NCBI RefSeq assembly: GCF_016583565.1
Contig: NZ_NRRF01000016.1
Location: 1-64,000, forward strand
Direction: 5' to 3'
DNA: 64,000 nucleotides
Origin: Thiocystis violacea
Lineage (GTDB): Bacteria > Pseudomonadota > Gammaproteobacteria > Chromatiales > Chromatiaceae
Each line of letters starts with the position of its first letter. Positions within the stretch are counted from its first letter, which is position 1. The translations under genes and the position numbers were made by a program. A model generated the notes under the pieces. The model saw nothing but the letters and a program-made list of their open reading frames with translations. It had not been told where the DNA came from and did no database searches. This document shows, in pieces, positions 48,019-56,948 of this stretch.

Positions 48019-49866
48019 TCAATAACGCGTGAAGACGGCATCCTGCGACTCGACCCGGAACTCGTTGACCCATTCGCCGTCCAGCCACAGCCACCGGTTC
48101 TTCACCAACGCCTCGCGCTCGGGCTGACTCATCATCGCGCCAGTGGTCGGCACTTTGAAGGCGGGCACCGAGGCGCGAATCTTGGTGTTCACCTCCGCGA
48201 GCGGTCCTTGGATCTTGATGTCCTCGACCTTGGCCTCCGCGTACTTGATCTTGCCCATGTTCGCCACGTAGGCATTCAAGGGGGTCACGGCCTTGAAGAA
48301 GGGGTCCAAGTAGTCATAGGCCTTCTCGAACTCACCGTCCCGCATCGCTTGCCAATACCCCTCCGCGCGCTGACGCAGCTGCGCCTCACCCGCGATTTCA
48401 TCTGCCTTCATCGATTCTGAACGCTGTTTCGCGTAATCAGACAGCACGGCCGGGGCGACGTCGATCTGGACCAATTGCTTGGACTTGAAGGTGTCGTCGG
48501 CATAGCGTTCGGCGAGGACATGATAGGATCCGCCGGCGACATAGATCGCGCCGGGCTCGTAACGCAGACCCAGATTCGTCCCGCGAGGACGGGGCAAGGG
48601 CACATTACTCAGAGCCCAGGTCTCCCCGAAGTCCTTGGACAACGAAGCGTAGAGGCCGGATCGGATCGTCCGCCAATCCTCCCAAACGACGAGGATCTCG
48701 CCCGGCGTCTCACCGAAGGCCACGGATGGGTTGCGAGCGTGGAAAAACGCGAGCAGATTCCGATCCTCCTCGGTTGCGCTCCGGCCCGCCAACTCAGGCG
48801 CACGAAGCGGAGATGCCTTCGACCAGGTGCTGCCTCGATCGGCGGATCGGATGAGATAGACATCCTGCTTGGCACGGTCGTCCACCTGACGATTACGGGC
48901 GGTGATCGCGAGCATCAGGTGCCCCTCAGCATCCGATGCCGTTTGCAAGCTGGCGATATCGAAACCCTTGAGGTCGTCGAAACCGAACCGCGTCCACCGA
49001 GCCCCGTCATCGTCCGAATAGGCGCCTTCCAAGCGAAAATCGCGGCGGTCTAGGCCATACTGACCGACCCAAAGCACCATCCAGCGCGACCCCAGCCTCA
49101 ATGCCTCGAAGATCGGGGTGATACTCGGAACCTCAGCAACGGTCACCTCGGCACGGAAACCGCCGTCATCCTTGTCTGCAACGGCGTCGGCTGGCCGGAA
49201 CCGGGAGGCTATACGCTGCGGCCCATCGCTCGACTGCCAGCTGAACGCCATCAGGCTGCCACCTGGATCCACGGCCATCACCGGATAGATACCGGGCATG
49301 ACGAGCGCTATCTCGGACAGCGCCTGATCGCTCTGCCGCCAGTTGCGGTAATACAGGTTGTACCGGTCTGAACTCGCCTCGGTCGCCTTCTCCCCGTACC
49401 AGAGCAGGTGCGTCTTGCCCTGGCCATCGGTCTCAGCCACGAAACGCGCGAGCGGCTCCGTGTCTCCGCCGACTTCTTGCGGGCGAATCTCATCGCTCGG
49501 CGCCTCGAAGAGATAGAGGCCCTTCTCGGGATACTTGTCGCGCCAAAGCACGGCGGCGCCCGCGGACCTCGCGGCCATCGCCAGGCCAGAGGGCGATTGC
49601 GCGCGCCCGGCAGGCACCAAGAGGCTCTCAGCGCCCTTTGGGTCGCGGAGCCTGAGCATCCGACTCTCGTCGTAATAACTGAGCCATAGGTGATCGGACG
49701 CGTCGAGCGAATACGCCCAATCGCTGTTCGCATCCATGGCCGACGACGTCACGGGATGCGCCGACCATTCCTCGAGAGCCCCCTCACCGGCATGCAGTTG
49801 CGCCGACAGAACAGACGCGCTGAATGCACAAGCAAGGCCGGCAGCCCTAATAGCTTCGAAATTCAC
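48019..49866 (-). CDS. exported Asp-box (BNR-repeat) protein
   Basis: A 615-residue precursor with a signal peptide (about 1-26). The body has at least three Asp-box motifs, S-x-D-x-G-x-x-W (SDDDGARW, SADRGSTW, SKDFGETW), implying a sialidase-like beta-propeller. The catalytic Arg triad of true sialidases was not identified, so a binding role is as likely as hydrolysis. The last 130 residues form a separate alpha/beta domain. It lies between the GT4 gene and the exported 361-residue protein, inside the glycan-related region. Carbohydrate or surface-layer binding is inferred. Confidence 0.75.
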   Translation of the reverse strand: MNFEAIRAAGLACAFSASVLSAQLHAGEGALEEWSAHPVTSSAMDANSDWAYSLDASDHLWLSYYDESRMLRLRDPKGAESLLVPAGRAQSPSGLAMAARSAGAAVLWRDKYPEKGLYLFEAPSDEIRPQEVGGDTEPLARFVAETDGQGKTHLLWYGEKATEASSDRYNLYYRNWRQSDQALSEIALVMPGIYPVMAVDPGGSLMAFSWQSSDGPQRIASRFRPADAVADKDDGGFRAEVTVAEVPSITPIFEALRLGSRWMVLWVGQYGLDRRDFRLEGAYSDDDGARWTRFGFDDLKGFDIASLQTASDAEGHLMLAITARNRQVDDRAKQDVYLIRSADRGSTWSKASPLRAPELAGRSATEEDRNLLAFFHARNPSVAFGETPGEILVVWEDWRTIRSGLYASLSKDFGETWALSNVPLPRPRGTNLGLRYEPGAIYVAGGSYHVLAERYADDTFKSKQLVQIDVAPAVLSDYAKQRSESMKADEIAGEAQLRQRAEGYWQAMRDGEFEKAYDYLDPFFKAVTPLNAYVANMGKIKYAEAKVEDIKIQGPLAEVNTKIRASVPAFKVPTTGAMMSQPEREALVKNRWLWLDGEWVNEFRVESQDAVFTRY

Positions 49867-49934
49867 TGAACTCCCCGACTACTGGATACAAAAAGAACGA
49901 GGCCTGTGGTGTGCGACGAGTCGCTCCCCAGGCG

Positions 49935-49960
49935 CAAAAAGGCCGCCCGAAGGCGGCCTT
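49935..49960 (-). terminator. intrinsic terminator of the 361-residue exported protein gene
   Basis: On the minus strand AAGGCCGCC, loop TTCG and GGCGGCCTT form a 9-bp stem with a stable tetraloop followed by T residues (A-run 49936-49940 on the plus strand). It lies about 85 bp after the stop at 50044 and before the Asp-box gene, separating the two transcripts. Confidence 0.9.
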
Positions 49961-50043
49961 GGCACGCGGCATCACGATGCGAAACGCTTCTAGATGGCTG
50001 CGTGCAAAGTGCATCGATGCTGCCTCAGCAGCATCTAAGCACC

Positions 50044-51129
50044 TCAGTTCGGGGCCAGCATAATAGCGTTGTTGAAGACGCCATTGGTGCCGCTGGACTC
50101 GCCGTTGATGGTTCCGCCCAGGTTGTACTCGAGCTTGATGACCACAGCGCCAGCATCCGCCGAGCGCGCAGAGGATGCAGCGGAAAGCCCGTCGCTCTGC
50201 TGGGGATCAAACACAGCAGGCACCCAGCCGGCGGCGCCGCCATTCTTCACGCGGTAGTTCCAAAGCTTCGCCCAGCCACCGTCTTCCAAGCGGGCGAGCG
50301 TGCCGTCGCTGAGCATATCTGCCGCATCGACGCGAGCCACACAGACAACGTCCTGAGGAACCGTGCCAGAGATCAGATTCTCGTCACGATCGTAGAGGTC
50401 GCCACGGCTCGTCGTCACGAATTCAACGCGGGCACGATAGTCATTGGCGAAGTCCGGCGCCTGATCCCAATCGACCGGCGTCACGAAGAATGCGGTCGTG
50501 ATCTCGGTGAAGGGCATGATCGAGACATTGGAAGGACTTGCCGAAGCCGCCCAGCGGTAGTCAGACGTGTACCAGTGGTAGGCTTGATAGCCCCAAGCCG
50601 CGCCGCTGCCAAATTCGAAGACGAATGCCTCACCGCTCAACGACTCGCTGCGCGCGGTCGGGCCGTCATAGGTGTCGACGAAGAGATAGCCACGTGCCGG
50701 CAGCACGTTACGACCGAAGGCATAATCCCGACCGGACTGCTGCCACTGGTTGTTGATGCTCGGGTCATTGAAGAGAACACCCGAGGTCTCGGCGCCAAAG
50801 TGACCGCTGAGATCGATGGTCTGCAGGTCGTTGTAGCTGGTCGGGAGATACTCGTCGTACTCTTCGCACTTGGCCAGCTTGTCGTTAGCAGCGGTACCGC
50901 TCTTGTAGTAGAAGCGGTAGTGCAGATTGTCGCCAGCTGCGCCGGTCCCGTTTGCCGCGCCGCCCGACGACCAGTTGTAGTCGGAGGTGTTGATGACGCT
51001 GACGATGGTGGTGACGGTTTCGCTGAGGGCGGCATAGGGCCAAAACGCCGTGCCTGCCTGAGCGGCTCCGACTGCCGATACGCCGATGGCTGCCGCGACC
51101 GCGGATGCGAGTGTGTTCTTTGCAAACAT
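50044..51129 (-). CDS. exported 361-residue protein, unknown family
   Basis: Precursor with a clear Sec signal peptide (KNTLASAVAAAIGVSAVGAAQA, cleavage after AQA). The mature protein is rich in Ser, Thr, Ala, Gly and aromatic residues and predicted mainly beta, with repeated YxW/SDY stretches (INTSDYNWSS, HWYTSDYRWA). A few cysteines are present. The gene has its own strong ribosome binding site (AGGAG), an A/T-richer upstream region and a strong terminator, suggesting abundant, monocistronic expression. I do not recognise the family. It could be a surface or S-layer-like protein and a substrate of the glycosylation genes around it, but this is inference. Confidence 0.75.
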   Translation of the reverse strand: MFAKNTLASAVAAAIGVSAVGAAQAGTAFWPYAALSETVTTIVSVINTSDYNWSSGGAANGTGAAGDNLHYRFYYKSGTAANDKLAKCEEYDEYLPTSYNDLQTIDLSGHFGAETSGVLFNDPSINNQWQQSGRDYAFGRNVLPARGYLFVDTYDGPTARSESLSGEAFVFEFGSGAAWGYQAYHWYTSDYRWAASASPSNVSIMPFTEITTAFFVTPVDWDQAPDFANDYRARVEFVTTSRGDLYDRDENLISGTVPQDVVCVARVDAADMLSDGTLARLEDGGWAKLWNYRVKNGGAAGWVPAVFDPQQSDGLSAASSARSADAGAVVIKLEYNLGGTINGESSGTNGVFNNAIMLAPN

Positions 51130-51557
51130 CGCTGGAGTTCTCCTGTGATTCACACGTTACAAACTAGTCAAATTGTGAGTTGTCCGGGATACCATGGACT
51201 TCTCGTGATGGAGTTAGCGGAGGCGCCGCCCATCCGAAACGCATGCCACGCTGGCTCGCGGCTCGATCAGGAGTCTACACCACAAATTGTTGTTGTCAAC
51301 CCACATCGATCGATTTGGCGACGCCAAACCCTCCCCAGTAGGCATGACAAGAAACCACGTGGAATATACAAGTCACTGCAAAAGAGCACCTTTTCGGCGT
51401 CTCAGACGACCCTGTTGCGCAATCGCAACATTTGGTGGAAAAACCTCGGGATGAATCGCTGCCCTGAATATGGCACGAGACACCTGAGTGCGACGAATGG
51501 ACGGACATCGACCGAGCACTCCGCCAGGCCGGCCCTCGCCCTCACGCCAAGCACCGG
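51130..51557. other. A/T-richer upstream region of the exported protein gene
   Basis: About 430 bp between the GNAT gene and the exported protein gene, both minus strand. The part near 51155-51175 contains TTGACT on the minus strand as a possible -35, but no convincing -10 at standard distance. Stretches around 51280-51300 (TTGTTGTTGTCAACCC) and 51360-51440 are clearly poorer in GC than the surroundings. Regulation of the exported protein gene probably resides here. No gene is supported. Confidence 0.45.
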
Positions 51558-52514
51558 CTAGTAGATATCCACGTCTCCCATGGTGTAGTACAGGTGCTCG
51601 CGGGCCGTCGCTGTATCGATCGCGCTCCGCCAGCACATGTTCGCCGCGAAGACGGGCGTCTCAAGCATCGGAAGATCCAGCCGCGAACGCCAAGCGTGAG
51701 GCAACCAAACCGAAAGGGGTTCAGGCGCGCGATTCGCGCCGACGTGCCTCGCAACGGCATGAATCGCCGCTCGGATGCTTGCGGGCGGCAGCAGCAGATC
51801 GACGAGTCGCCGCTCTCCCTGCTCGCAACATGAAACGACCCACCCCTGGAGCCGCCCGAAGCGCGCCAAGCCAAAAAGCTCGTAGCTGCGCACCGGATTG
51901 TCTGCGTATCGCCAGCGCAGATAGGCCGCATCCCTGACAAGCCCAAGGGTAAAGGATTTCCGCAAGCGCCCCCACAGCACATCTAGCCGGTCGTCACCCC
52001 AGGACAAGGGAACAACCCGCCAGAAGCTCGCCGACAACGGACCCTTGGCCGGAACGTCTGCTTTGAGCGCGACTTCCATCAAGCCGTAGACGCCCGCGCG
52101 CTCTCCAACCAAGTACGGACCGCGCCCAGGGAACCCGTAACGAAACGCCGTCGGTAGATCAGTCGCGATCTTGGAGAGGAGACTGCGAAGCAGAACTGTG
52201 AAAAGGTTATTTTGACCGATGCCGCCGCGATAGCTCGGATGAACCATGACGTCGCAGATCTGAACGAAGGGCGTGCGCTTTCCACGAAAAACACCAGGAA
52301 GACAGAGCGCACCGGCATGCGCGATGATCATGCCACTCGGATCCAGCGCAACCATCGACTCCACTGGAGTAAAATCCCGAGCCAAGGCCCTACTTGCCAC
52401 GAACTTCCAACGCCACTCCGCCGAGGATCGCTGGACCCCGAACACCTTGGCAAACAGCTCAATGAGCGCGGGCTCGTCGTCATGCGTGACGCTACGCAGA
52501 TGATCATCCCTCAT
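51558..52514 (-). CDS. GNAT-family N-acyltransferase-like protein
   Basis: A 318-residue protein with an N-terminal GNAT-like domain (about 1-130). LRSVTHDDEPALIELFAKVFG forms the first helix and VQICDVMVHPSYRGGIGQNN resembles the acyl-CoA loop. The second half may be a divergent second GNAT domain. Substrate unknown; in glycan loci such enzymes can acylate amino sugars. The frame is open to a GTG at 52577, adjacent to the stop of the GT41 gene. The ATG at 52514 matches the domain start but lacks a ribosome binding site. Likely co-transcribed with the GT41 gene. Confidence 0.75.
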   Translation of the reverse strand: MRDDHLRSVTHDDEPALIELFAKVFGVQRSSAEWRWKFVASRALARDFTPVESMVALDPSGMIIAHAGALCLPGVFRGKRTPFVQICDVMVHPSYRGGIGQNNLFTVLLRSLLSKIATDLPTAFRYGFPGRGPYLVGERAGVYGLMEVALKADVPAKGPLSASFWRVVPLSWGDDRLDVLWGRLRKSFTLGLVRDAAYLRWRYADNPVRSYELFGLARFGRLQGWVVSCCEQGERRLVDLLLPPASIRAAIHAVARHVGANRAPEPLSVWLPHAWRSRLDLPMLETPVFAANMCWRSAIDTATAREHLYYTMGDVDIY

Positions 52515-52579
52515 CGGCAAATTATCGATGGTATCGGCCAAATCCCGCAACCGCTTTCTCGTCTCGTGCCCGAGCACTC

Positions 52580-55144
52580 CTAGCGCGCCGCATGCGGCCC
52601 CGCCTCACCAGCCGGCCCCAACTGGACAGGAGCCTCACCTTTCGTGTGCCGCCCCCACATCCGCCGATAGACGTCCTCAAGATGGCCGACGAACTGCTGG
52701 CTATCGAAGAAAATCGATTCCTGCCGAGCCTTCCGCAACTGCATCTTGATCGCCGCCAGCGCATCACCCCGTTTAGCCAACTCCCGCGCCAGGGTTTCAT
52801 AGTGGTCGAGGTCCGCCGCAATCAGCTCGGGCACTCCAACGGCGGTCACTAGACTGGCCGCAACGCGCGACGCAAAGGTGTCGCCGGGACAGGTCAAGAC
52901 GGGCACGCCCATCCACAGGGCGTCGGATGCCGTCGTGTGCGCATTCACCGGACGCGTATCGAGGAAGAGGTCGGCCTGGGCCAGGCGCGCCAGATGCTCG
53001 GCTTGAGGCAGCTTTGGCGCAAAGATCAATCGCTCCGGCGCAACGCCGCGGGCCTGCGCCTCACGACGCAGGTTGTTTTGCGCCGCGTCGGTTCGCGCAT
53101 ACAGCCAAAGGATCCCGTTCGGCGTATCGCGAAGCACGCGGCACCAGCGATCGAAGATGTCGGGGGTGATTTTATAGGGGTCGTTGAAACAGCAAAAAAC
53201 GAAGCCATCCTCCGGCAAGCCAACAGCGGCGCGCGCGGGAGTCTCCGCGACCACGCGCGCATCATCCACAGGCGCATAGGTCCCCGGAAGGTAGGCGATC
53301 GACTCGTCGTAGTGAACGGCGTGCTCCGGCGGAATGACGACTGGGTCGGCAATCAGATAGTCGATGAAAGCAGCCCCAAGCCCGCCCGGGAAACCCAACC
53401 AGCTCACCTGAATCGGGCTTGGGCGCAGCGCGAGGATCTCCAGCCGAGCGTTCTTGGTGTAGCCCTTGAGATCCACGAGGATGTCGATGCCGTCGTCACG
53501 CATACGCTGAGCCGCCGCGAGGTGGGGCATCGAGCGAATATCCACAAAGTGATCGAAGGCGGCCGCAAGGCGGCGGCGCATCGGGCCGCCATCATCAGGC
53601 CCCGTGGAATAGGCAAAAATCTCGAATTGCCCGCGATCGTGCCGCTCGAAGAGAGACGCCGTCAGATAGGCCGTCGCATGCTCCTGGAAATCGTCGGACA
53701 GGTAGCCGATCCGTAGACGAGCATCAGGGGATGAAGGCCGCGAAACCGCTAGCGAGCCAGCGCGCTGCTCCCACTCTTGGTAGCCGCGAGCACGCAAACG
53801 CGCAATCCGCAACAAGTCGGCAGGGCCGAACGCGGATATCGTCATCGCAACGAAGGGCTCGATGATCGACTCGTCCGTGGCCAGCACCAAGGCACGGAGC
53901 GCAGCTTCCCGCTCGGCAAACTGCCGCCAATCGCACAGGTAGCGCTGGTTCCTGACGAGCAGTCCGAGGAGGCTCTGGGGCTGATTCCCTGAGCGCTCCA
54001 GGCTCCGCTCAAGGATCTCGACGGCTTGATCGAACAGGCCGAGATCCGCAAGCAGGGGAGCAAGGGCAATCGCTCGCTCGGGGCCGTCGGCATTGGCCTT
54101 GACCATCCGCACGGCGGTATCCAATGCGGCTGAAGCAGTGCGACCCGGATCAGCCGTCGCCGATGAGGCCTCCCCCAGCTTGAAGGCAGCCTGCAACAGG
54201 CAGTAATTTGCTTCGAGCAAGCTCGGCGACAATCGAACGGCCTGCAGCGCGAATTGAAAGGCCCCTTCAAGATCATCACGCCGCAAGGCCGCGTCGGCCG
54301 CGTTGTTCCAAGTCTCGGCGCGCAGCGGGTCCAAGACCAGCGACTGCTCGAATGCCTTGACGACCCCGTCGGCCCGGCCGAGCCGCGCGTAAACGACGCC
54401 GAGGTGGTCCCACAGCTCGCAGCGGCCGGGAATCAGTGCGACGGCACGCTCAAGAGACGCCAGCGCCCGGTCGAAACGCTGCAGGGCCATCCATGCCAAG
54501 CCGCTGAGATGATGACCCTCACCCCATGAGGGACAGTCCGCCAGGACGGGCTCCAAGCGCTCGACAAGGGCCTCGTAGTGCCCGGACTGATAGTCTCGCA
54601 TCGCCTGAGCAAAGGGATCCTGAAGCCTCGCGTGAACGGCGGATGCCGCGACCACGGCCAGCGGGGCATCCGCGAACTCACGCGTCAGGTCGGCCGGACG
54701 CGGTGCCAAGGCGGACGCTGCCAGGGCACTCTCGGTGCCAGAATCCTGGTCATGGAGCCAGACGCGCCAGCGCTCCAGCGTCTCCGAGGGGAAGCCCCGC
54801 TGCGGCGCCTCGCTCAACAGCTGATGTGCCTCGGCCAGCCGGCCTGAGCGGGCCAGAGCGTATAGCAATGCCTGGCAGAAGGTCTGGGAGTTTGGCTGCT
54901 GCAGCACCGCGCGCTTGAGGAGCGGCATGGCCGCTAGACCCAAGCCGGAGTCGATCAAGGCCACGGCGAGGTTGTAGCATGCAACGACCCGATGGGGCCT
55001 CTCCCGCAAGGCCCGCAGATACGCCAGGATCGCCTCCTCGAATGCACCTTGCAGATGCTTGGCGAGACCCTCCGCCACTGGATCAGGCGGAGAGTCGGAC
55101 GGCGGTCCGGACTGGGATGTCCACGAAATCGAATAATTGATCAA
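52580..55144 (-). CDS. TPR protein with GT41 (O-GlcNAc transferase/SPINDLY-like) domain
   Basis: An 854-residue cytoplasmic protein. TPR-type helical repeats cover about 20-400 (for example GHHLSGLAWMALQRFDRALA and WDHLGVVYARLGRADGVVKA). The C-terminal GT41 catalytic domain (about 475-835) has the histidine of SDDFQEHATAYL (H489), CCFNDPYKI with the UDP-contacting lysine K658, and AHTTASDALW. In characterised relatives this fold transfers GlcNAc or another sugar to Ser/Thr of proteins. The start is a TTG at 55144 with AAGG at 8 bases; no ATG is available nearby. It is divergent from the PIG-L/GT2 fusion by about 40 bp. Targets unknown. Confidence 0.88.
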   Translation of the reverse strand: MINYSISWTSQSGPPSDSPPDPVAEGLAKHLQGAFEEAILAYLRALRERPHRVVACYNLAVALIDSGLGLAAMPLLKRAVLQQPNSQTFCQALLYALARSGRLAEAHQLLSEAPQRGFPSETLERWRVWLHDQDSGTESALAASALAPRPADLTREFADAPLAVVAASAVHARLQDPFAQAMRDYQSGHYEALVERLEPVLADCPSWGEGHHLSGLAWMALQRFDRALASLERAVALIPGRCELWDHLGVVYARLGRADGVVKAFEQSLVLDPLRAETWNNAADAALRRDDLEGAFQFALQAVRLSPSLLEANYCLLQAAFKLGEASSATADPGRTASAALDTAVRMVKANADGPERAIALAPLLADLGLFDQAVEILERSLERSGNQPQSLLGLLVRNQRYLCDWRQFAEREAALRALVLATDESIIEPFVAMTISAFGPADLLRIARLRARGYQEWEQRAGSLAVSRPSSPDARLRIGYLSDDFQEHATAYLTASLFERHDRGQFEIFAYSTGPDDGGPMRRRLAAAFDHFVDIRSMPHLAAAQRMRDDGIDILVDLKGYTKNARLEILALRPSPIQVSWLGFPGGLGAAFIDYLIADPVVIPPEHAVHYDESIAYLPGTYAPVDDARVVAETPARAAVGLPEDGFVFCCFNDPYKITPDIFDRWCRVLRDTPNGILWLYARTDAAQNNLRREAQARGVAPERLIFAPKLPQAEHLARLAQADLFLDTRPVNAHTTASDALWMGVPVLTCPGDTFASRVAASLVTAVGVPELIAADLDHYETLARELAKRGDALAAIKMQLRKARQESIFFDSQQFVGHLEDVYRRMWGRHTKGEAPVQLGPAGEAGPHAAR

Positions 55145-55184
55145 GACTCAGACCTTGCGAATCAAAGGGCATTCCTGGCGACTG

Positions 55185-56924
55185 ATGACAATCTCAGAGC
55201 ACGACATCCTTCCCTACCACGCCGAGCGAGCCATGCCGAGCGGGCGCGCCCTGATATTGGCGCCTCATCCGGATGACGAGGTGCTCGGCTGCGCAGGGGC
55301 CATTATGCGGCATATCGCCGCCAATGACCCAGTTCGGGTGGTCATCGCCACGGACGGCGCCTTTGGCGAGACCGACGGCCGCGACGCGCACATGCGGTTG
55401 CGCCAGGACGAAAGTCGCCGTGCGGCGGCCGTGCTCGGTTGTGACCAACCGGCATTCTGGGAGCTTCCCGATCGCGGGCTTGAGTACGGCGAATCTCTGA
55501 TCGAGCGCATCCGCGCCGCAATCGACGAGTTGGCCGCGGATCTGGTCTATGCCCCATCCTGGTGGGAGATGCATCCGGACCATTTCGCGCTGGCCCTGGC
55601 CGCCGCCGAGGCGGTCAGACGCTGTCAGCGCCCCGTTCGGCTCGTGATGTACGAGATCGGCGTCCCGCTGCATCCCAACCGCCTGCTCGACATCTCCGAT
55701 CTCGTGGAGCGCAAGCACGCCGCGCTCGCCTGCTTTGCAAGCCAGCTCGCGCAACAGCGCTACGACGAGCACATTGCCGGATTGAACCGCTACCGCACCT
55801 ACACCTTGCCGGGCCATGTCCTGGCGGCGGAGGCATACCGGATGATGACGGGCGATGAGCTACGCCAAGATCCGGTCCGCGTCATTCGCCCCGGCGTCTA
55901 TTACACGCAGAACGGCCATCCGAGCACCAAGCCGCCGCCATTGGTCTCGGTGATCGTCGATCGGCCCGGCGCCGACACGGGCATGGAGACATTGGACGCG
56001 ATCACGCTCCAGACCTATCCGAACATCGAGATCCTGGTGGTGCCGACGAACGCCGAGCAGGAGATCGAAACGCCGACCTGGAGGGATCGCTATCCGCTTC
56101 GAGCCATCGCCCCGGGGGATGGCGATTCCTCCGCGCGCGCCATGAACCGCGCCCTGGACGCGGCACGCGGCGATTTCCTGGTCATCGTGCAGGATGACGC
56201 CATCCTCGCCCCGGATCATGTCAGCGCCATGGTGGAAGCGCTCGCCAACGCAGACGGCAGCGGATGCGCCTATTCTGGCGTCCTCTTCGAAGGCCCCGGC
56301 CCGGAGCCCCATCCAAGCCGGGTCACCCTGAATCGCCGCATCGACCGACGGGAGCTGTGGGGCGGCACCGCGCCACCCATCTCCTGCTTCCTCGTGGCGC
56401 GCCGGCATCTCGCGGATGGCTGCCGCTTCGACGAAACGCTTGAGGCCGGGCAGGCGTGGGATTTTCTCGTGCAGCTCTCCCTGCGAACCGAGTTCCTGCA
56501 TGTCGATCGAACGAGTCTTCGTGTTCGACGTCAGACGGATCGGCCGGAGAACCGATCGTCAAGCCGCGAAACGCTGGCATCTCGACCACCGCCCTCGGTC
56601 TTCGAGAAATGGCAAAAGACGTGGGGTGCTGCCGAACTGATCGAGATCATCGCCTTCCACGACGCGCGCAAGGCCGAAGCAGAGCGATCCGCTCAAGGGC
56701 TGATGGACACGCTGACCGAGCAGAGCCGGACACTGGCGCAAGAGCGCAACGAAGCCCAGGCGCTGAGACAAGCGATCGCGCAGAGCCAGGCTGAAGCACA
56801 TCGGCAGCGTGCCACGGCGGAGCAGCTGCACCAGGAACTCCAGGCCCTACGGCGCTCGACCTCCTGGAAGATCACGGCGCCGCTGCGTCTGCTCGTGACA
56901 CGCCTGCGCGGCACCAAAGCCTGA
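55185..56924 (+). CDS. PIG-L deacetylase - GT2 - coiled-coil fusion protein
   Basis: A 579-residue three-part protein. Residues 20-225 are a LmbE/PIG-L domain with the zinc motif PHPDDE (27-32) and the distal HPDH (130-133); these enzymes deacetylate GlcNAc-type sugars. Residues about 253-460 are a GT2 domain with VSVIVDRPG and the acidic QDD (336-338). Residues about 485-560 form a Gln/Ala/Glu-rich coiled coil, and the end RRSTSWKITAPLRLL is common at the C-terminus of glycan-cluster transferases. The ATG at 55185 is chosen; a TTG at 55137 would overlap the divergent GT41 gene. It may act on the sugar placed by that neighbour (inference). Confidence 0.88.
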   Translation: MTISEHDILPYHAERAMPSGRALILAPHPDDEVLGCAGAIMRHIAANDPVRVVIATDGAFGETDGRDAHMRLRQDESRRAAAVLGCDQPAFWELPDRGLEYGESLIERIRAAIDELAADLVYAPSWWEMHPDHFALALAAAEAVRRCQRPVRLVMYEIGVPLHPNRLLDISDLVERKHAALACFASQLAQQRYDEHIAGLNRYRTYTLPGHVLAAEAYRMMTGDELRQDPVRVIRPGVYYTQNGHPSTKPPPLVSVIVDRPGADTGMETLDAITLQTYPNIEILVVPTNAEQEIETPTWRDRYPLRAIAPGDGDSSARAMNRALDAARGDFLVIVQDDAILAPDHVSAMVEALANADGSGCAYSGVLFEGPGPEPHPSRVTLNRRIDRRELWGGTAPPISCFLVARRHLADGCRFDETLEAGQAWDFLVQLSLRTEFLHVDRTSLRVRRQTDRPENRSSSRETLASRPPPSVFEKWQKTWGAAELIEIIAFHDARKAEAERSAQGLMDTLTEQSRTLAQERNEAQALRQAIAQSQAEAHRQRATAEQLHQELQALRRSTSWKITAPLRLLVTRLRGTKA

Positions 56925-56948
56925 TCGGCGCCCGCGACCGCCCAAGAC

